Of a stretch of 64,000 bases of DNA, positions 31,831 to 41,036 are shown piece by piece. The stretch comes from GCA-020352575 sp964600365 (GTDB lineage Bacteria > Actinomycetota > Acidimicrobiia > Spongiisociales > JAENVV01). Positions within the stretch are counted from its first letter, which is position 1. The number at the start of each line of letters is the position of its first letter. Under the pieces are notes generated by a model. The model had not been told where the DNA came from, did no database searches, and worked only from the letters and a program-made list of their open reading frames with translations. The translations under genes and the position numbers were made by a program. Where the stretch lies: the NCBI GenBank assembly GCA_964600365.1, contig CAZRJG010000002.1, positions 41,373-105,372 of the forward strand, given 5' to 3'.

Positions 31831-33252
31831 TCAGGATTCATCGACGATGGCACGGTCACCCCGCGACCACATCACCGCCATGAGCACCACCTGCATCCCG
31901 ATCGCAATGAGGAACGCCTCGTCGAAGAGGTCGCGGGCCCCGGCGCGGATCGAGTCGAGGTCGCCGCCGAGCGTACGAACGCGCCCCAGGACCCACTCGG
32001 TGAGCAGGGACGTGCCGAGGGCCATGCCCACGAGTCGGAGCACGATCACGCCGGCCGATGTCTTCCCCCGCTCACCGGGGGTCCGCCGGATCAGTCGATC
32101 GGCGGTGATCGCGAGGAAGCCACCGAATCCCACGCCTGCGAGTACGAGTCCGGGGACGAGCGACCACTCCGTATCACCCCAGCCGCGACTCAACGCGAGT
32201 CCGAGGAGCGCGAGCGCTGATGAGGCGCCCACGAGGAAGCGCTCGTCCCACCTCGCTCCGAGACGTCCCCCGAGGGGCGCTGCGGCCGCCATCGGGATGG
32301 TGAACGCCGAGAGCAGGACGCCCGTGATGAGGGCCGCACGATCGACGTCCTCCTCGAGGAGGGTCGAGACGTAGAGGGGGACCGCGGCGAGGACGAAGAA
32401 GATGAGTGCGCCGAGGAAGGCATTCCCCACCGACTCCCGCCACCCCTCGACGATCACCCGGACCGGCACGAGCCTGCCCGCAAAGGCGACGGCGACGACA
32501 CACCCCGCAACGGCCAGGGCCACACGGACGGGGAGTCCGAAGGGCCCGCCCGCGGCGAGCGCAACGAGCGCGATCCCCGACGCCCCGAGGATCGACCCGG
32601 GCCACCCACCCCCCGGACGGGCGGCTTCGGGCTGCATCCCTCGTCGCACCACGACGTACGAGATGGCTGCGAGGGGGATGTTCACCCAGAAGATGACTCG
32701 CCAGTCGACCACCTGGACGAGCAAGCCGCCGTAGAGGTGACCGAGCATCCACCCCGCCATGTCGACGCCGGCGATGAAGCCGAGGTCTCGCAGGCGACGG
32801 GAGGGGTCACCGGAGACGGCCGCCATTGCGGCGGGCACCACAGCGCCCGCGCCGAGTGCCTGGAGGCAACGCGCCGCAATGAGCACCCCGAGGGCAGTCA
32901 TCTCGGGGTCGGGGCGGGCCTCGAACAGGCGAAAGGCCAGCGAGAGCACCCATCGGGTTGGCTCCCCCGTCGCCGTGGCCACGAAGAGCGAACCCACCAC
33001 GAACACTCCGGTGGCGACGAGGAACGCATGGCGTGACCCGCGCCGATCGGTGAGGACCCCACCGAGCGCCACCGCCGCGGCATAGGCGATGAGGTAGCCG
33101 GTGACCATCCATGACGCCGTGCGCAGGCCTCCCGGGAGGGGGATGGCGAGCTCCGCCACCACGGCGGGGAGCACCGCCGTGACAACGGTGAGGTCCAACG
33201 CGCCCAGCAGGACCGGCAGGGCGAGCACCCACCGGTTCACGGTGCGGTTCAT
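31831..33252 (-). CDS. P55-like MFS efflux transporter
   Basis: A 473-residue major facilitator of the 14-helix drug-efflux type. Helix 1 has LLGALDLTVVTAVLPAVVAEL, motif A is GGVLTDRRGSRHAFL, and motif C-like sequence is AGWMLGHLYGGLLV. The gene directly follows an LprG-like lipoprotein gene with an ATGA overlap. In mycobacteria the same pair (LprG and Rv1410c/P55) exports triacylglycerides and helps lipoglycans reach the outer envelope; I infer a similar lipid-export role. A generic drug pump is the alternative. Confidence 0.82.
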   Translation of the reverse strand: MNRTVNRWVLALPVLLGALDLTVVTAVLPAVVAELAIPLPGGLRTASWMVTGYLIAYAAAVALGGVLTDRRGSRHAFLVATGVFVVGSLFVATATGEPTRWVLSLAFRLFEARPDPEMTALGVLIAARCLQALGAGAVVPAAMAAVSGDPSRRLRDLGFIAGVDMAGWMLGHLYGGLLVQVVDWRVIFWVNIPLAAISYVVVRRGMQPEAARPGGGWPGSILGASGIALVALAAGGPFGLPVRVALAVAGCVVAVAFAGRLVPVRVIVEGWRESVGNAFLGALIFFVLAAVPLYVSTLLEEDVDRAALITGVLLSAFTIPMAAAAPLGGRLGARWDERFLVGASSALALLGLALSRGWGDTEWSLVPGLVLAGVGFGGFLAITADRLIRRTPGERGKTSAGVIVLRLVGMALGTSLLTEWVLGRVRTLGGDLDSIRAGARDLFDEAFLIAIGMQVVLMAVMWSRGDRAIVDES

Positions 33253-33917
33253 GACGGGGGTTCGACGACGTGGTCGGGGCCGTAGTCGAAGACGTCGATC
33301 ACCCAACGACCCGTCTCATCGGTGACCGCAACGCGACGGAACTCGCCCTCGTCGCTCACCCACAACTCGGCACGACCCACGGTGTCGGGGATGAGGCCGG
33401 CGGAGATCTCAGAGAGGCGGACCGCATCCAGGTCCACGGCCACCTGGTGGAGGGACTCACCGGGAAGGCCATCGGCTTCGCCGCGGCCGACGTACTCAGG
33501 GTTCGTGAAGTCCTCGGAAAGGACAGCGGAGAGGCCATCGGCACCAAAGAGGCCTGCGACGGTGATGGCGTCCATCGGATCGATCTCGGACCACTCCCCC
33601 GAGAGCGGATCCTGCTGCCACGACCGGTCGTCGATGCTCGCGACCGCGGCCTGGACGATGAGTCCGCCCAGGGCGACCTTGACGTCGGTGTACACGCCCG
33701 AGGGCGCCTCGTACTCGCCACTCGCCGAACGGATCTTCCACCCACCGATGTCGCGCAGTTCTCCCTCGCGGGTCACCCTGAACGCGAACCCGTCGGCACG
33801 GAGGAGTGCATCGGCCGCCTGGTCGACGAGGCCCTGGGGATCGGGAGGGGGCTCCTCGGCGCACCCGGCGAACACCCCCGTGAACAGGATCGCGAGCACG
33901 ACGAGTCGGGCCGTCAT
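33249..33917 (-). CDS. lprG: LppX/LprAFG-family lipoprotein (LprG-like)
   Basis: A 222-residue lipoprotein. The signal peptide ends with lipobox FAGC followed by AEEPPPDP. The mature part matches the LolA/LprG-type fold: LLRADGFAFRVTREGEL, YEAPSGVYTDVKVALGGLIVQAAV, a DVFDYGPD C-terminal strand and repeated beta-hairpins that build a lipid-binding cavity. TACCCT (33925-33930 on the complement) lies 7 bases before the ATG, so the operon starts with a leaderless mRNA. It is the first gene of an lprG-p55 pair. The name rests on fold pattern plus neighbour, not on a close sequence match. Confidence 0.8.
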   Translation of the reverse strand: MTARLVVLAILFTGVFAGCAEEPPPDPQGLVDQAADALLRADGFAFRVTREGELRDIGGWKIRSASGEYEAPSGVYTDVKVALGGLIVQAAVASIDDRSWQQDPLSGEWSEIDPMDAITVAGLFGADGLSAVLSEDFTNPEYVGRGEADGLPGESLHQVAVDLDAVRLSEISAGLIPDTVGRAELWVSDEGEFRRVAVTDETGRWVIDVFDYGPDHVVEPPS

Positions 33918-33963
33918 GGGGTACAGGGTACGGGCGTGCCGACGTTGCGGCCGCGACATGCAA

Positions 33964-33990
33964 GAGGGCGACGCCATAGGCGTCGCCCTC
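33964..33990 (-). terminator. 12-bp terminator hairpin after the bS22 gene
   Basis: GAGGGCGACGCC (33964-33975) and GGCGTCGCCCTC (33979-33990) are perfect complements with loop ATA. It lies 24 bases after the stop of the bS22-like gene on the minus strand. Confidence 0.75.
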
Positions 33991-34014
33991 GAGACCTTGC
34001 GGCCGAAGCCGGTA

Positions 34015-34107
34015 TCAGCGCTTCCGCTTGTGGCGGTTCTTCTTGAGGCGCTTCCGATACTTGTGCTTCGACATCTTCTTGCGCCGCTTCTTGACGAGCG
34101 AACCCAT
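34015..34107 (-). CDS. AURKAIP1/COX24-domain micro-protein (bS22-like ribosomal protein)
   Basis: A 30-residue, extremely basic protein beginning MGSLVKKRRKKMSKHKYRK and ending HKRKR. This is the pattern of the AURKAIP1/COX24-domain protein of Actinomycetota, found in mycobacterial ribosomes as the small-subunit protein bS22. It is followed by a good terminator and preceded by a short AT-containing leader. Its length is normal for the family. It is easily missed because of its size. Confidence 0.85.
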   Translation of the reverse strand: MGSLVKKRRKKMSKHKYRKRLKKNRHKRKR

Positions 34108-34197
34108 GGTTGAACCTCGAAAACGGAGAGGGGGTAAGCGCAAAACGTAGGCGCGAAGGGGGAGTTTCGCAAGCCGAGCGGGCGTAGGGTGGTGCCC

Positions 34198-35898
34198 ATG
34201 GATGCCGTTGCACGCGCACGCGAATGGATCGCCGGGGACCCCGATCCCCTGACCCGTGGGGAACTCCAAGCCCTCATCGACCATGGCGACGAGAACGCCC
34301 TCCGGGAGCGGATGACAGGACCCCTCCGGTTCGGGACCGCGGGGATCCGCGGCGCCGTCGAGGCCGGCGACGCCCGGATGAACCGCGCCACCATCATCCG
34401 CACGACCGCGGGCCTCGCCGCCTACCTCTCGGAACGATTCGGCACTGGCGGCACCGTGGTTGTCGGCTTCGACGCACGCCTCAGCTCGGAGCAGTTCGCC
34501 CGGGACACGATCGGCGTCCTGGTGGCTGCTGGTTTCGACGTACGGTTCTTCGGCGAGCCGACCCCGACACCCGTGATCGCCTACGCGGGAAAGGTCCTCG
34601 ACGCGATCTCGACCGTCATCATCACCGCCAGCCACAATCCTCCCCAGGACAACGGGTACAAGGCCTACGACGCAAACGCTGCGCAGATCGTTCCGCCGGT
34701 GGACGGGCTGATCGCGGCGGCGATCGATCGGGTCGGGCGGGCGATCGACGTCGCCTGTGACGAGGTCGACCTCATGGCGCCCCCGGAAGGGGCGAAGGCC
34801 ATCGGACCCGACCTGTTCGACCAGTACTGGGCGGAGGCCGCGGCTGAGCGCCCCCACGTGGCGGGCGCCCCCATCCGCATCGTCACGACCCCGCTCCACG
34901 GCGTCGGTGGCGCACCGGTCGTGGAGTTCCTCGCACGTGGAGGTCACACCGACGTCCACCCCGTCACCGAGCAGTTCGCTCCCGACGGCCACTTCCCCAC
35001 GGTCGCCTTCCCGAACCCGGAGGAGCCCGGGGCACTCGACCTCGCCACCTCGTTGGCGACGGAGATCGACGCAGACGTCGTGCTGGCGAACGACCCCGAC
35101 GTGGACCGACTCGCGGTCGCACTTCCCTCACCCTCGGGGTGGCGCCCCCTCACGGGGAACCAGATCGGCGTCCTCCTCGCCGACCACGTGCTCTCCCACT
35201 GGTCCCACGATCAGCGGCCGCTCGTCGCCAACTCCATCGTCTCGTCTCCCATGCTCTTTGCCGTGGCGGAGGCGTACGGGGCCCGATGCGAACAGACCCT
35301 CACGGGATTCAAGTGGATCTGCAACGCGGCAATGGACCTCGAGGAGTCCGACGGGATCCGGTTCGCGATGGGATTCGAGGAGGCAATTGGGTACTCGATC
35401 GGGCCGGTCGTGCGGGACAAGGACGGCATCGGTGCGGCACTCGTGTTCGCCGACCTCGTAGGGGCCGTGAAGGCCAGAGGGCGTTCCGTCTGGGACCTCC
35501 TCGCCGACCTCGCCGTCCGAGATGGGCTGTGGGTCTCTGCGCAGCACTCCGTCGTGCGTCCCGGGACGGAGGGAGCCGCCGATATCAGTGCGGCCATGGC
35601 GAAGCTCTCCGGCGACCACCCCACCGCGCTCGGAGGACGAGCCGTCGGCGCAGTCACGGACTACCGGACCGGACAGGAGTCACGCCCGCGCTGGCTCCCC
35701 AACACGAGCCTCGTCGCCCTCGAGCTCGATGGCGGTCGCGTGCTCGTGCGACCGTCGGGCACCGAACCGAAGCTGAAGATCTACGTCGACCTCCGCGCCG
35801 ACTTCGACGCGGCCGATGACTTCCTCGCCCGCGAGGAGGCACTCACCTCCGATGCCCGCGCCATCGGCGCCGAGATGGCCGAGTGGTTGGGGATCTGA
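34198..35898 (+). CDS. Phosphoglucomutase/phosphomannomutase
   Basis: A 566-residue alpha-D-phosphohexomutase. Signatures in order: GPLRFGTAGIRGAV, the phosphoserine loop IITASHNPPQDNGYK, the metal loop NDPDVDRLAV, sugar-binding GFEEAIGYS and phosphate-binding RPSGTEPKLKIY. It interconverts hexose 1- and 6-phosphates for polysaccharide and glycolipid synthesis; glucose versus mannose preference is not clear. ATG 34198 is chosen because TAGGGT (34185-34190) ends 7 bases earlier; GTG codons at 34189 and 34192 overlap or abut the -10. The gene ends one base from the convergent LLM gene. Confidence 0.92.
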   Translation: MDAVARAREWIAGDPDPLTRGELQALIDHGDENALRERMTGPLRFGTAGIRGAVEAGDARMNRATIIRTTAGLAAYLSERFGTGGTVVVGFDARLSSEQFARDTIGVLVAAGFDVRFFGEPTPTPVIAYAGKVLDAISTVIITASHNPPQDNGYKAYDANAAQIVPPVDGLIAAAIDRVGRAIDVACDEVDLMAPPEGAKAIGPDLFDQYWAEAAAERPHVAGAPIRIVTTPLHGVGGAPVVEFLARGGHTDVHPVTEQFAPDGHFPTVAFPNPEEPGALDLATSLATEIDADVVLANDPDVDRLAVALPSPSGWRPLTGNQIGVLLADHVLSHWSHDQRPLVANSIVSSPMLFAVAEAYGARCEQTLTGFKWICNAAMDLEESDGIRFAMGFEEAIGYSIGPVVRDKDGIGAALVFADLVGAVKARGRSVWDLLADLAVRDGLWVSAQHSVVRPGTEGAADISAAMAKLSGDHPTALGGRAVGAVTDYRTGQESRPRWLPNTSLVALELDGGRVLVRPSGTEPKLKIYVDLRADFDAADDFLAREEALTSDARAIGAEMAEWLGI

Positions 35899-35899
35899 C

Positions 35900-36718
35900 T
35901 CAACCGACGAACACTGCGAGGCGGTCGAGTTCGGAGATCACCTCTCCCGGTGTGCCGGCGGGAACGGTGAAGACCGCCCGTCGGACGCCGCGCTGACGGA
36001 GCCCCTCGAGCGTCGCATCGTCGCGATTCGGAGCCCACACGCTCACCGCGAATCGGTCCGGGTCCTCACCCCTGCGCGCACACTCGGCAAGGAAGGCGTC
36101 GTGGTCCTGCTCGAACCTCCGCCCGAACGGGATCCAGCCGTCCGCGAAGTCGAAGAGGGCGTCGAAGTTCTTCGGGCCGGACGCCGCGCCGAGTACCACC
36201 GGGGGATGGGGGCGCTGCACCGGCTTCGGCCATGCCCATGACGGCGCGAGATGGACGAGCTCGCCCTCGTAGGACGCCTCCTCTTGGGTCCATAGCGCCT
36301 TCATGAGGCGGACCTTCTCGGCGACCAGTCGCCTCCGGGTCCGGGGTTCCACCCCATGATGGCCCATCTCCTCGCGGTTCCACCCGAAGCCCACCCCGAA
36401 CTCGACCCGGCCCCCCGAGACCACGTCGAGCGAGGCGATCTGCTTCGCGAGCCAGATCGGGTCGTGCTGCGCCACGAGCGTGACACCCGTTCCCAGGCGG
36501 ATCCGCTCCGTCGTCGCCGCCATCGCGGCGAGCGCCACGATCACATCGTGGGTGTGCCAGTAATACTCGGGCAGGCTGGGGTTCGAGGCAAGGCTCGTAG
36601 GGATGTGGGAGTGCTCGGGGAGGAAGAGGGACTCGAATCCACGGGCCTCGACCGCGCGCCCGAGCTCCACGGGCTGGAGCGTGGTGTCAGTGACGAAGAT
36701 GGCGATCCCGACGTCCAT
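35900..36718 (-). CDS. LLM-class, probably F420-dependent, oxidoreductase
   Basis: A 272-residue luciferase-like TIM-barrel oxidoreductase. It has LFLPEHSHIPTS near the start, the ATTERIRLGTGV and QIASLDVVSGGRVEFGVGFGWNREEM motifs typical of F420-dependent family members, and LGAASGPKNFDALFDFADGWIPF. The substrate is unknown. The gene starts 12 bases after thrB on the same strand, so it is probably co-transcribed, although no shared pathway is evident. F420 use is inferred from family resemblance and Actinomycetota context. Confidence 0.85.
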   Translation of the reverse strand: MDVGIAIFVTDTTLQPVELGRAVEARGFESLFLPEHSHIPTSLASNPSLPEYYWHTHDVIVALAAMAATTERIRLGTGVTLVAQHDPIWLAKQIASLDVVSGGRVEFGVGFGWNREEMGHHGVEPRTRRRLVAEKVRLMKALWTQEEASYEGELVHLAPSWAWPKPVQRPHPPVVLGAASGPKNFDALFDFADGWIPFGRRFEQDHDAFLAECARRGEDPDRFAVSVWAPNRDDATLEGLRQRGVRRAVFTVPAGTPGEVISELDRLAVFVG

Positions 36719-36730
36719 CGAACCATCGCC

Positions 36731-37579
36731 TCAGCGAAGTCCGTCAACGGCGACGGGGAGGACGCGAACCTCGCCCTCCCCTGCGAGCCGTCGGGTGCAG
36801 GCGTCGACCACGGCATCCACTCGCGGCTCGGCCGCGATCGCCAGGATCGTCGGTCCGGCACCCGACCAGCACGCGTGCGCTGCCCCTGCTCCGCGGGCCG
36901 TGGCGATGAGGTCCCCGGCGAGCGGGTGGAGACCCGCCCTGGGGGCCTCATGCAACTCGTCCCCCCCGGCCTCGGCGAGCGTGGGCTCTTCTCCGGTGCG
37001 CAGCCCTTCGACCAGGGAGATGAGCCGACTCAATGAGCGCACGACTGCGTCGCGCGGGACCTCGGACGGCAGCACGTCACGCGCCTGCTTGGTGAGCAGT
37101 TGGAACGAGGGGATGGCAGCCACGATCGTCCACCGGGGGTCGAGGGCGAGCCGGACGGGCCGACCGCTGGGGAGCACACAGACGAGGCCTCCATACACCG
37201 CAGCGGCAGCGTTGTCGGCGTGGCCTTCCCGATCGGCGACCATCGCGAAGACCCGGTCGGGATCGGCGTCATCACCGACGGCGCGGAGCGCTGCGGCAAC
37301 CCCTGCGGCATAGGCCGCTGCCGACGATCCGAGTCCCCGGGCGAGCGGGATGTCATTCGCCACGGTGAGCCGGAGCGGGCGGTCGTCGCCGACGGCGTCC
37401 TTGGCGGCTCGCAGCACGAGGTCCTCTCCCTGCTCAAGGGAGTGCCGGCCGACGTGGACACACGCCCACTCCTCGGCGGGTTCGGCGCTCACCTCACAGC
37501 GGAGCTCGAAGCCGAGGGCCACGACGTCGAATCCGGGGCCGATGTTTCCCGAGGATGCGACGGCGGAGGCGGTGGGCAT
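36731..37579 (-). CDS. thrB: Homoserine kinase
   Basis: A 282-residue GHMP kinase. It starts MPTASAVASSGNIGPGFDVVALGF, has the ATP-binding loop IPLARGLGSSAAAYAAGVAA and GHADNAAAAVYGGLV, and the C-terminal GHMP motif AHACWSGAGPTILAIA. It phosphorylates homoserine for threonine synthesis. Homoserine dehydrogenase and threonine synthase are not adjacent, so the gene is an orphan here. TAACCT on the complement (37588-37593) lies 8 bases before the ATG, suggesting a near-leaderless transcript. Confidence 0.9.
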   Translation of the reverse strand: MPTASAVASSGNIGPGFDVVALGFELRCEVSAEPAEEWACVHVGRHSLEQGEDLVLRAAKDAVGDDRPLRLTVANDIPLARGLGSSAAAYAAGVAAALRAVGDDADPDRVFAMVADREGHADNAAAAVYGGLVCVLPSGRPVRLALDPRWTIVAAIPSFQLLTKQARDVLPSEVPRDAVVRSLSRLISLVEGLRTGEEPTLAEAGGDELHEAPRAGLHPLAGDLIATARGAGAAHACWSGAGPTILAIAAEPRVDAVVDACTRRLAGEGEVRVLPVAVDGLR

Positions 37580-37635
37580 GGGCGGGGAGGTTAGTGACGC
37601 CCGACTTGGCCCGACCCCGGTCGTAGGCTTCCCAT

Positions 37636-37848
37636 GTGGACATCCTCGGGTTGGACACCCTGTTCGCGGAAATGCTGCTCGGCGTGGGCCTCGCGATGCT
37701 CATCGGCAATGGCTTCGCGTGGTGGAAACATCGTCGGAACGAGACCCCCGACTTCGAGGGGGCCCAGTTCCGACCCGGCCGAGTGGTCTTCCTCGGCGGT
37801 ATCGGACTCTTCATCGCCATCTGGGCAGGCCTTTCCCTGATCGGGTAG
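37636..37848 (+). CDS. Small membrane protein, 70 aa
   Basis: A 70-residue protein with two membrane helices (TLFAEMLLGVGLAMLIGNGF and VVFLGGIGLFIAIWAGLSLI) and a short basic loop (WWKHRRNETPDFEG). No family is recognised. The GTG start lies 6 bases after TAGGCT (37624-37629), so the transcript is predicted leaderless; this promoter and the normal codon bias are the main evidence that the gene is real. Confidence 0.6.
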   Translation: MDILGLDTLFAEMLLGVGLAMLIGNGFAWWKHRRNETPDFEGAQFRPGRVVFLGGIGLFIAIWAGLSLIG

Positions 37849-37902
37849 GTGTCGATCGGCAGGCTGCGGGGTCCGATCGAAGGCACCGCCCGGCAGTCGC
37901 GG

Positions 37903-38646
37903 TCAGACCAATCGCGGCGGTTCGGGACGGACCGTCCCTGCCACCCTGGATCGGCGCTCCTGCCAGGACAGGTGCAGGGTGGACGGATGGCCGATCTCCT
38001 CTCCCTGGAGCACCCGCACCTCACCCGACTCCTCTCCCCACGCGCTCCTGGCCCGGGCGAGGGCGACCGCTGCTGATCCCGTCGCGGGGTCCTCGAACTC
38101 CGACCCGGCGAAGAACCGGGCTCGGACGGTGGCGCCGGCGTCTGCCACGACGTAGACCCATTCGGCTCCCGGTTGCGACTCGATCGCCGCCACCGCGTCC
38201 ACCGACGCCACCTCCCAGATGATGTAGGGCATCGGCATGTGGACCACACATGCCCGGATCGGGTCCGGGAGCCAGCCCGGCCAACGGCCGCCAAACTCCT
38301 CGACGCGCTGGTCGAGCGGCGCCTCGATCCACCCCCTGTCACCGACCGTTCCGCACCGGATGGGACCGATCGGGGGTCGCAGTGACCTGATCCGTTCGCC
38401 GTGATGGGCCAGCCACCACGCAGCCCCGACGAGCGGGTGCCCGGCGAACGGCAGTTCGGCGAACGGCGTGAAGATCCGCACGACGCCCCCGGGGAAGAGG
38501 AAGATCGTCTCGGAGTACCCGACCTCGGCGGCGATAACCTGCATCTCGGCTGTCGACCGGGCCACGCCGTCGCTCACGATGCCAAGGTGGTTGCCGCTGG
38601 CCTCCCCGCGGGTGAACACTCGGACTACGTCGACCCTCACCTCCAT
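37903..38646 (-). CDS. PhzF family epimerase/isomerase
   Basis: A 247-residue protein of the PhzF/diaminopimelate-epimerase-like fold. Diagnostic motifs are the catalytic Glu region EVGYSETIFLF, FTPFAELPFAGHPLVGAAW and the C-terminal FEDPATGSAAVALA. The family includes PhzF of phenazine synthesis and many isomerases of unknown substrate. No phenazine genes are near. It starts 8 bases after the phytoene-dehydrogenase-like gene on the same strand, so the two form an operon. Confidence 0.88.
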   Translation of the reverse strand: MEVRVDVVRVFTRGEASGNHLGIVSDGVARSTAEMQVIAAEVGYSETIFLFPGGVVRIFTPFAELPFAGHPLVGAAWWLAHHGERIRSLRPPIGPIRCGTVGDRGWIEAPLDQRVEEFGGRWPGWLPDPIRACVVHMPMPYIIWEVASVDAVAAIESQPGAEWVYVVADAGATVRARFFAGSEFEDPATGSAAVALARARSAWGEESGEVRVLQGEEIGHPSTLHLSWQERRSRVAGTVRPEPPRLV

Positions 38647-38654
38647 GCGGGCCC

Positions 38655-40235
38655 CTACTCCAGCGCCATCACCTCGGCCGGATCCCGGCCGAGGTCACCG
38701 AGGAGCACCCAAGCAGCGTTGCGGCCGGGCGCCCCGGTGATGGAACCCCCGGGGTGCGTGGTACCGCCCGTCTGGTAGAGGCCCGGGATCGGCATCCGAT
38801 GCTGCGCCCACCCCGGCACGGGGCGCTGGGCCCCGGTGAACCCGATGCCCCGATCGCCTCCGTGGGGTGCTCCGTTGACCATGTGGCGGTTCTGCTGCTC
38901 GATGTCGAGCGGCGACTTCACCAGGCGTCCGAAGATGACCTCGTCGGTGAAGTTCGGCGCATGCCGACGAAGTGTCTCCAGTTGTCGGTCGAGGAGCTCG
39001 TTCTTCACGGCACCCCATCGGGCAGGGCCGCCGCCCGGGTCGTAGGCATTGAACGTGACCATCTTCACGGTGTGGTTGCCGTCGGGGGCCCGGTTGGGAT
39101 CGGCGAGGGTGGGCGTGGCAACGAGCAGAAAGGGCCATTCCTCGGTGAAGTACCCATCCGACACCTTCCGGGCGTTCCTCGTCTGGTCGTCGATCCACCC
39201 TGCGACGCCGGCGGACGCCGCCGACTGGGGGCCTGCGTGCGTCGTGAACTCGGGTGCTTCGGTCGCCGCGAAATACGCAGCAAAGAACGGAACCCCGACG
39301 TGATACGTCTCGACGCCGTACACGAAGTCCTCCCCCCACGCCTCGGCGGGGGCCATGTCCACCAGGTGCTTCACGTGGATGGTGGAGACGACCGCCTTGC
39401 GAGCACGCCACTCGCGGCCATCCTCGCTCCGGATCCCGACGCACCGGCCGTCCTCGAGGATGAGCTCGTCGACGACCACATCGCACTCGATCGTCGCTCC
39501 CCGGTTGGTGAGGTACCCGACGAGCGCATCGATGAGCTTGCCGGAACCACCCTTGGGGATCGACCAGCTCCTCGCCTGACGACCACTCACGATCTGATAG
39601 GCGAGGAGGCCTGAGCCAGCGCCGTCGATCGGCACGGCGGTCTGCGAGGCCATCCACGCCATGAAGGCCCGGGAGTGGGGATCCTCGAACTCGTGGAGGA
39701 TGACATCCCGCGCGCTCATCATGCTCCGCCGCATCCAGATGTTGCCCCGCGGGTGCTCGACAAGGAGGTCGGCGGCGGTCGGTCCGCGCCCGGTCGGGCG
39801 GAACCGGGTCGCACCGAGGATCGCCTTCACCTCGTCGTACTCCTCGACGAGCCGGCGATACGCCGCAGCGTCCTTCTCCGAGTACCGGGCGAACTCGGCG
39901 CACGTCTTCTCGATGTCGAGCCACATGGTGAGCGCCTCACCATCGGGGAACGCCACCACCTCCACTGGGTCCGGATCGATGTACGACAAGCCGTACTGCG
40001 CGACGAGGCCCAACTCGTCCCTGCGGATGAGGGGGTTCACCTGGATCAGCGTGTGCCCCGTCGAGCAGGTGTCCACCATGTAGCCGGGGAAGACCTCCTC
40101 GGTCGTCGCCCCACCACCGGGGATCGGACGGGCGTCGACGATGGCGCACTCATAGCCGGCAGCGGCGAGGTAGGCCGCTGTGATGAGGCTGTTGTGCCCG
40201 GCCCCGGCAATGACGATGTCGGCGGTCCGTGTCAC
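38655..40235 (-). CDS. Phytoene-dehydrogenase-like FAD oxidoreductase (PYROXD2/CarC-like)
   Basis: A 526-residue FAD-dependent amine-oxidase-superfamily protein. The dinucleotide fold is DIVIAGAGHNSLITAAYLAAAGYECAI, followed by GGGATTEEVFPGY, the middle SWSIPKGGSGKLIDALVGYL and the C-terminal FAD motif GLYQTGGTTHPGGSITGAPGRNAAW. It resembles PYROXD2 and carotenoid-desaturase-like proteins. No other carotenoid gene is visible, so the substrate is unknown. A GTG start at 40235 follows a GGGAGA Shine-Dalgarno. It forms an operon with the downstream PhzF-like gene. Confidence 0.88.
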   Translation of the reverse strand: MTRTADIVIAGAGHNSLITAAYLAAAGYECAIVDARPIPGGGATTEEVFPGYMVDTCSTGHTLIQVNPLIRRDELGLVAQYGLSYIDPDPVEVVAFPDGEALTMWLDIEKTCAEFARYSEKDAAAYRRLVEEYDEVKAILGATRFRPTGRGPTAADLLVEHPRGNIWMRRSMMSARDVILHEFEDPHSRAFMAWMASQTAVPIDGAGSGLLAYQIVSGRQARSWSIPKGGSGKLIDALVGYLTNRGATIECDVVVDELILEDGRCVGIRSEDGREWRARKAVVSTIHVKHLVDMAPAEAWGEDFVYGVETYHVGVPFFAAYFAATEAPEFTTHAGPQSAASAGVAGWIDDQTRNARKVSDGYFTEEWPFLLVATPTLADPNRAPDGNHTVKMVTFNAYDPGGGPARWGAVKNELLDRQLETLRRHAPNFTDEVIFGRLVKSPLDIEQQNRHMVNGAPHGGDRGIGFTGAQRPVPGWAQHRMPIPGLYQTGGTTHPGGSITGAPGRNAAWVLLGDLGRDPAEVMALE

Positions 40236-40291
40236 GAAGGGTTCTCCCGGGGTTGGTCTGTCGCCACCCTACAAAGGATTGCAGCGGCTCG

Positions 40292-40936
40292 TCACAGGAC
40301 CCTGCTGGCGACCTCCACGACTTCCGACGGCTCGGCACGAACCCGATGGTTGAGGTCGATGAAGTCGTACCGGATCATCCCCTCCGTGTCGATCACGTAG
40401 GTCGCCGGGAGCGGGAGCAGCCACCGTTCGTTCCCATTCATCGCAGCGAGGTCACGATCGTGGTTGCGGTAGTACTCGACCTGTTCGGGGACCATCTCGT
40501 ACACGAGGTTGAACGACGCGGCCACCTCGCTCCCCACGTCGGAGAGGACGGGAAAGGTGAGCTCAGCCTCGTCCACGAGCGCGAGCGACACATCGGGGAG
40601 GTTCGGCGAAACCGCGACAAGGGTCACTCCTGCGGCTTCCGCCGACTCGAGCGCCCTCTGCAGCGCCCGGAGTTCCAAGTTGCAGAAGGGGCACCACGAC
40701 CCGCGGTAGAAGGAGAGCACGACCGGTCCCGCGACGAGGAGGTCGGAGAGCGCGACCGGACTGCCATGCGCATCCGGCAAGGTGAACATCGGCGCGGAAT
40801 CGCCTGCGCGGAGGGCCTTCTCGAGGAGGTCGGATGCCGCCAGCGCCTCGGCCTGGGCTCGGTACACGGCCGCTCGTTCGGCGTCGAACGACTTCGCCCC
40901 AGCGGCACGCGCCGCCAGCTCATCCCTCAATGACAA
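40292..40936 (-). CDS. AhpC/TSA-family peroxiredoxin-like protein
   Basis: A 214-residue thioredoxin-fold protein of the peroxiredoxin-like group. An N-terminal helical extension (~50 residues) precedes GDSAPMFTLPDAHG and the active site FYRGSWCPFCNLELRAL, a CxxC rather than a lone peroxidatic Cys. Later features are PLPATYVIDTEGMIRYDFIDLNHRVRAEP. It may reduce peroxides or act as a thiol oxidoreductase. TTG at 40936 is the likely start, with GGAG 7 bases upstream. It is monocistronic. Confidence 0.85.
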   Translation of the reverse strand: MSLRDELAARAAGAKSFDAERAAVYRAQAEALAASDLLEKALRAGDSAPMFTLPDAHGSPVALSDLLVAGPVVLSFYRGSWCPFCNLELRALQRALESAEAAGVTLVAVSPNLPDVSLALVDEAELTFPVLSDVGSEVAASFNLVYEMVPEQVEYYRNHDRDLAAMNGNERWLLPLPATYVIDTEGMIRYDFIDLNHRVRAEPSEVVEVASRVL

Positions 40937-41036
40937 CGTTGCACTCCTCGCGTCCGAGGCCCGATCCTACGGGCGAGGGGCATCGAAGCAAGGGCACCCA
41001 GGACGGACGAAGCCCGTCGCGCCGATAGTGATCCCG

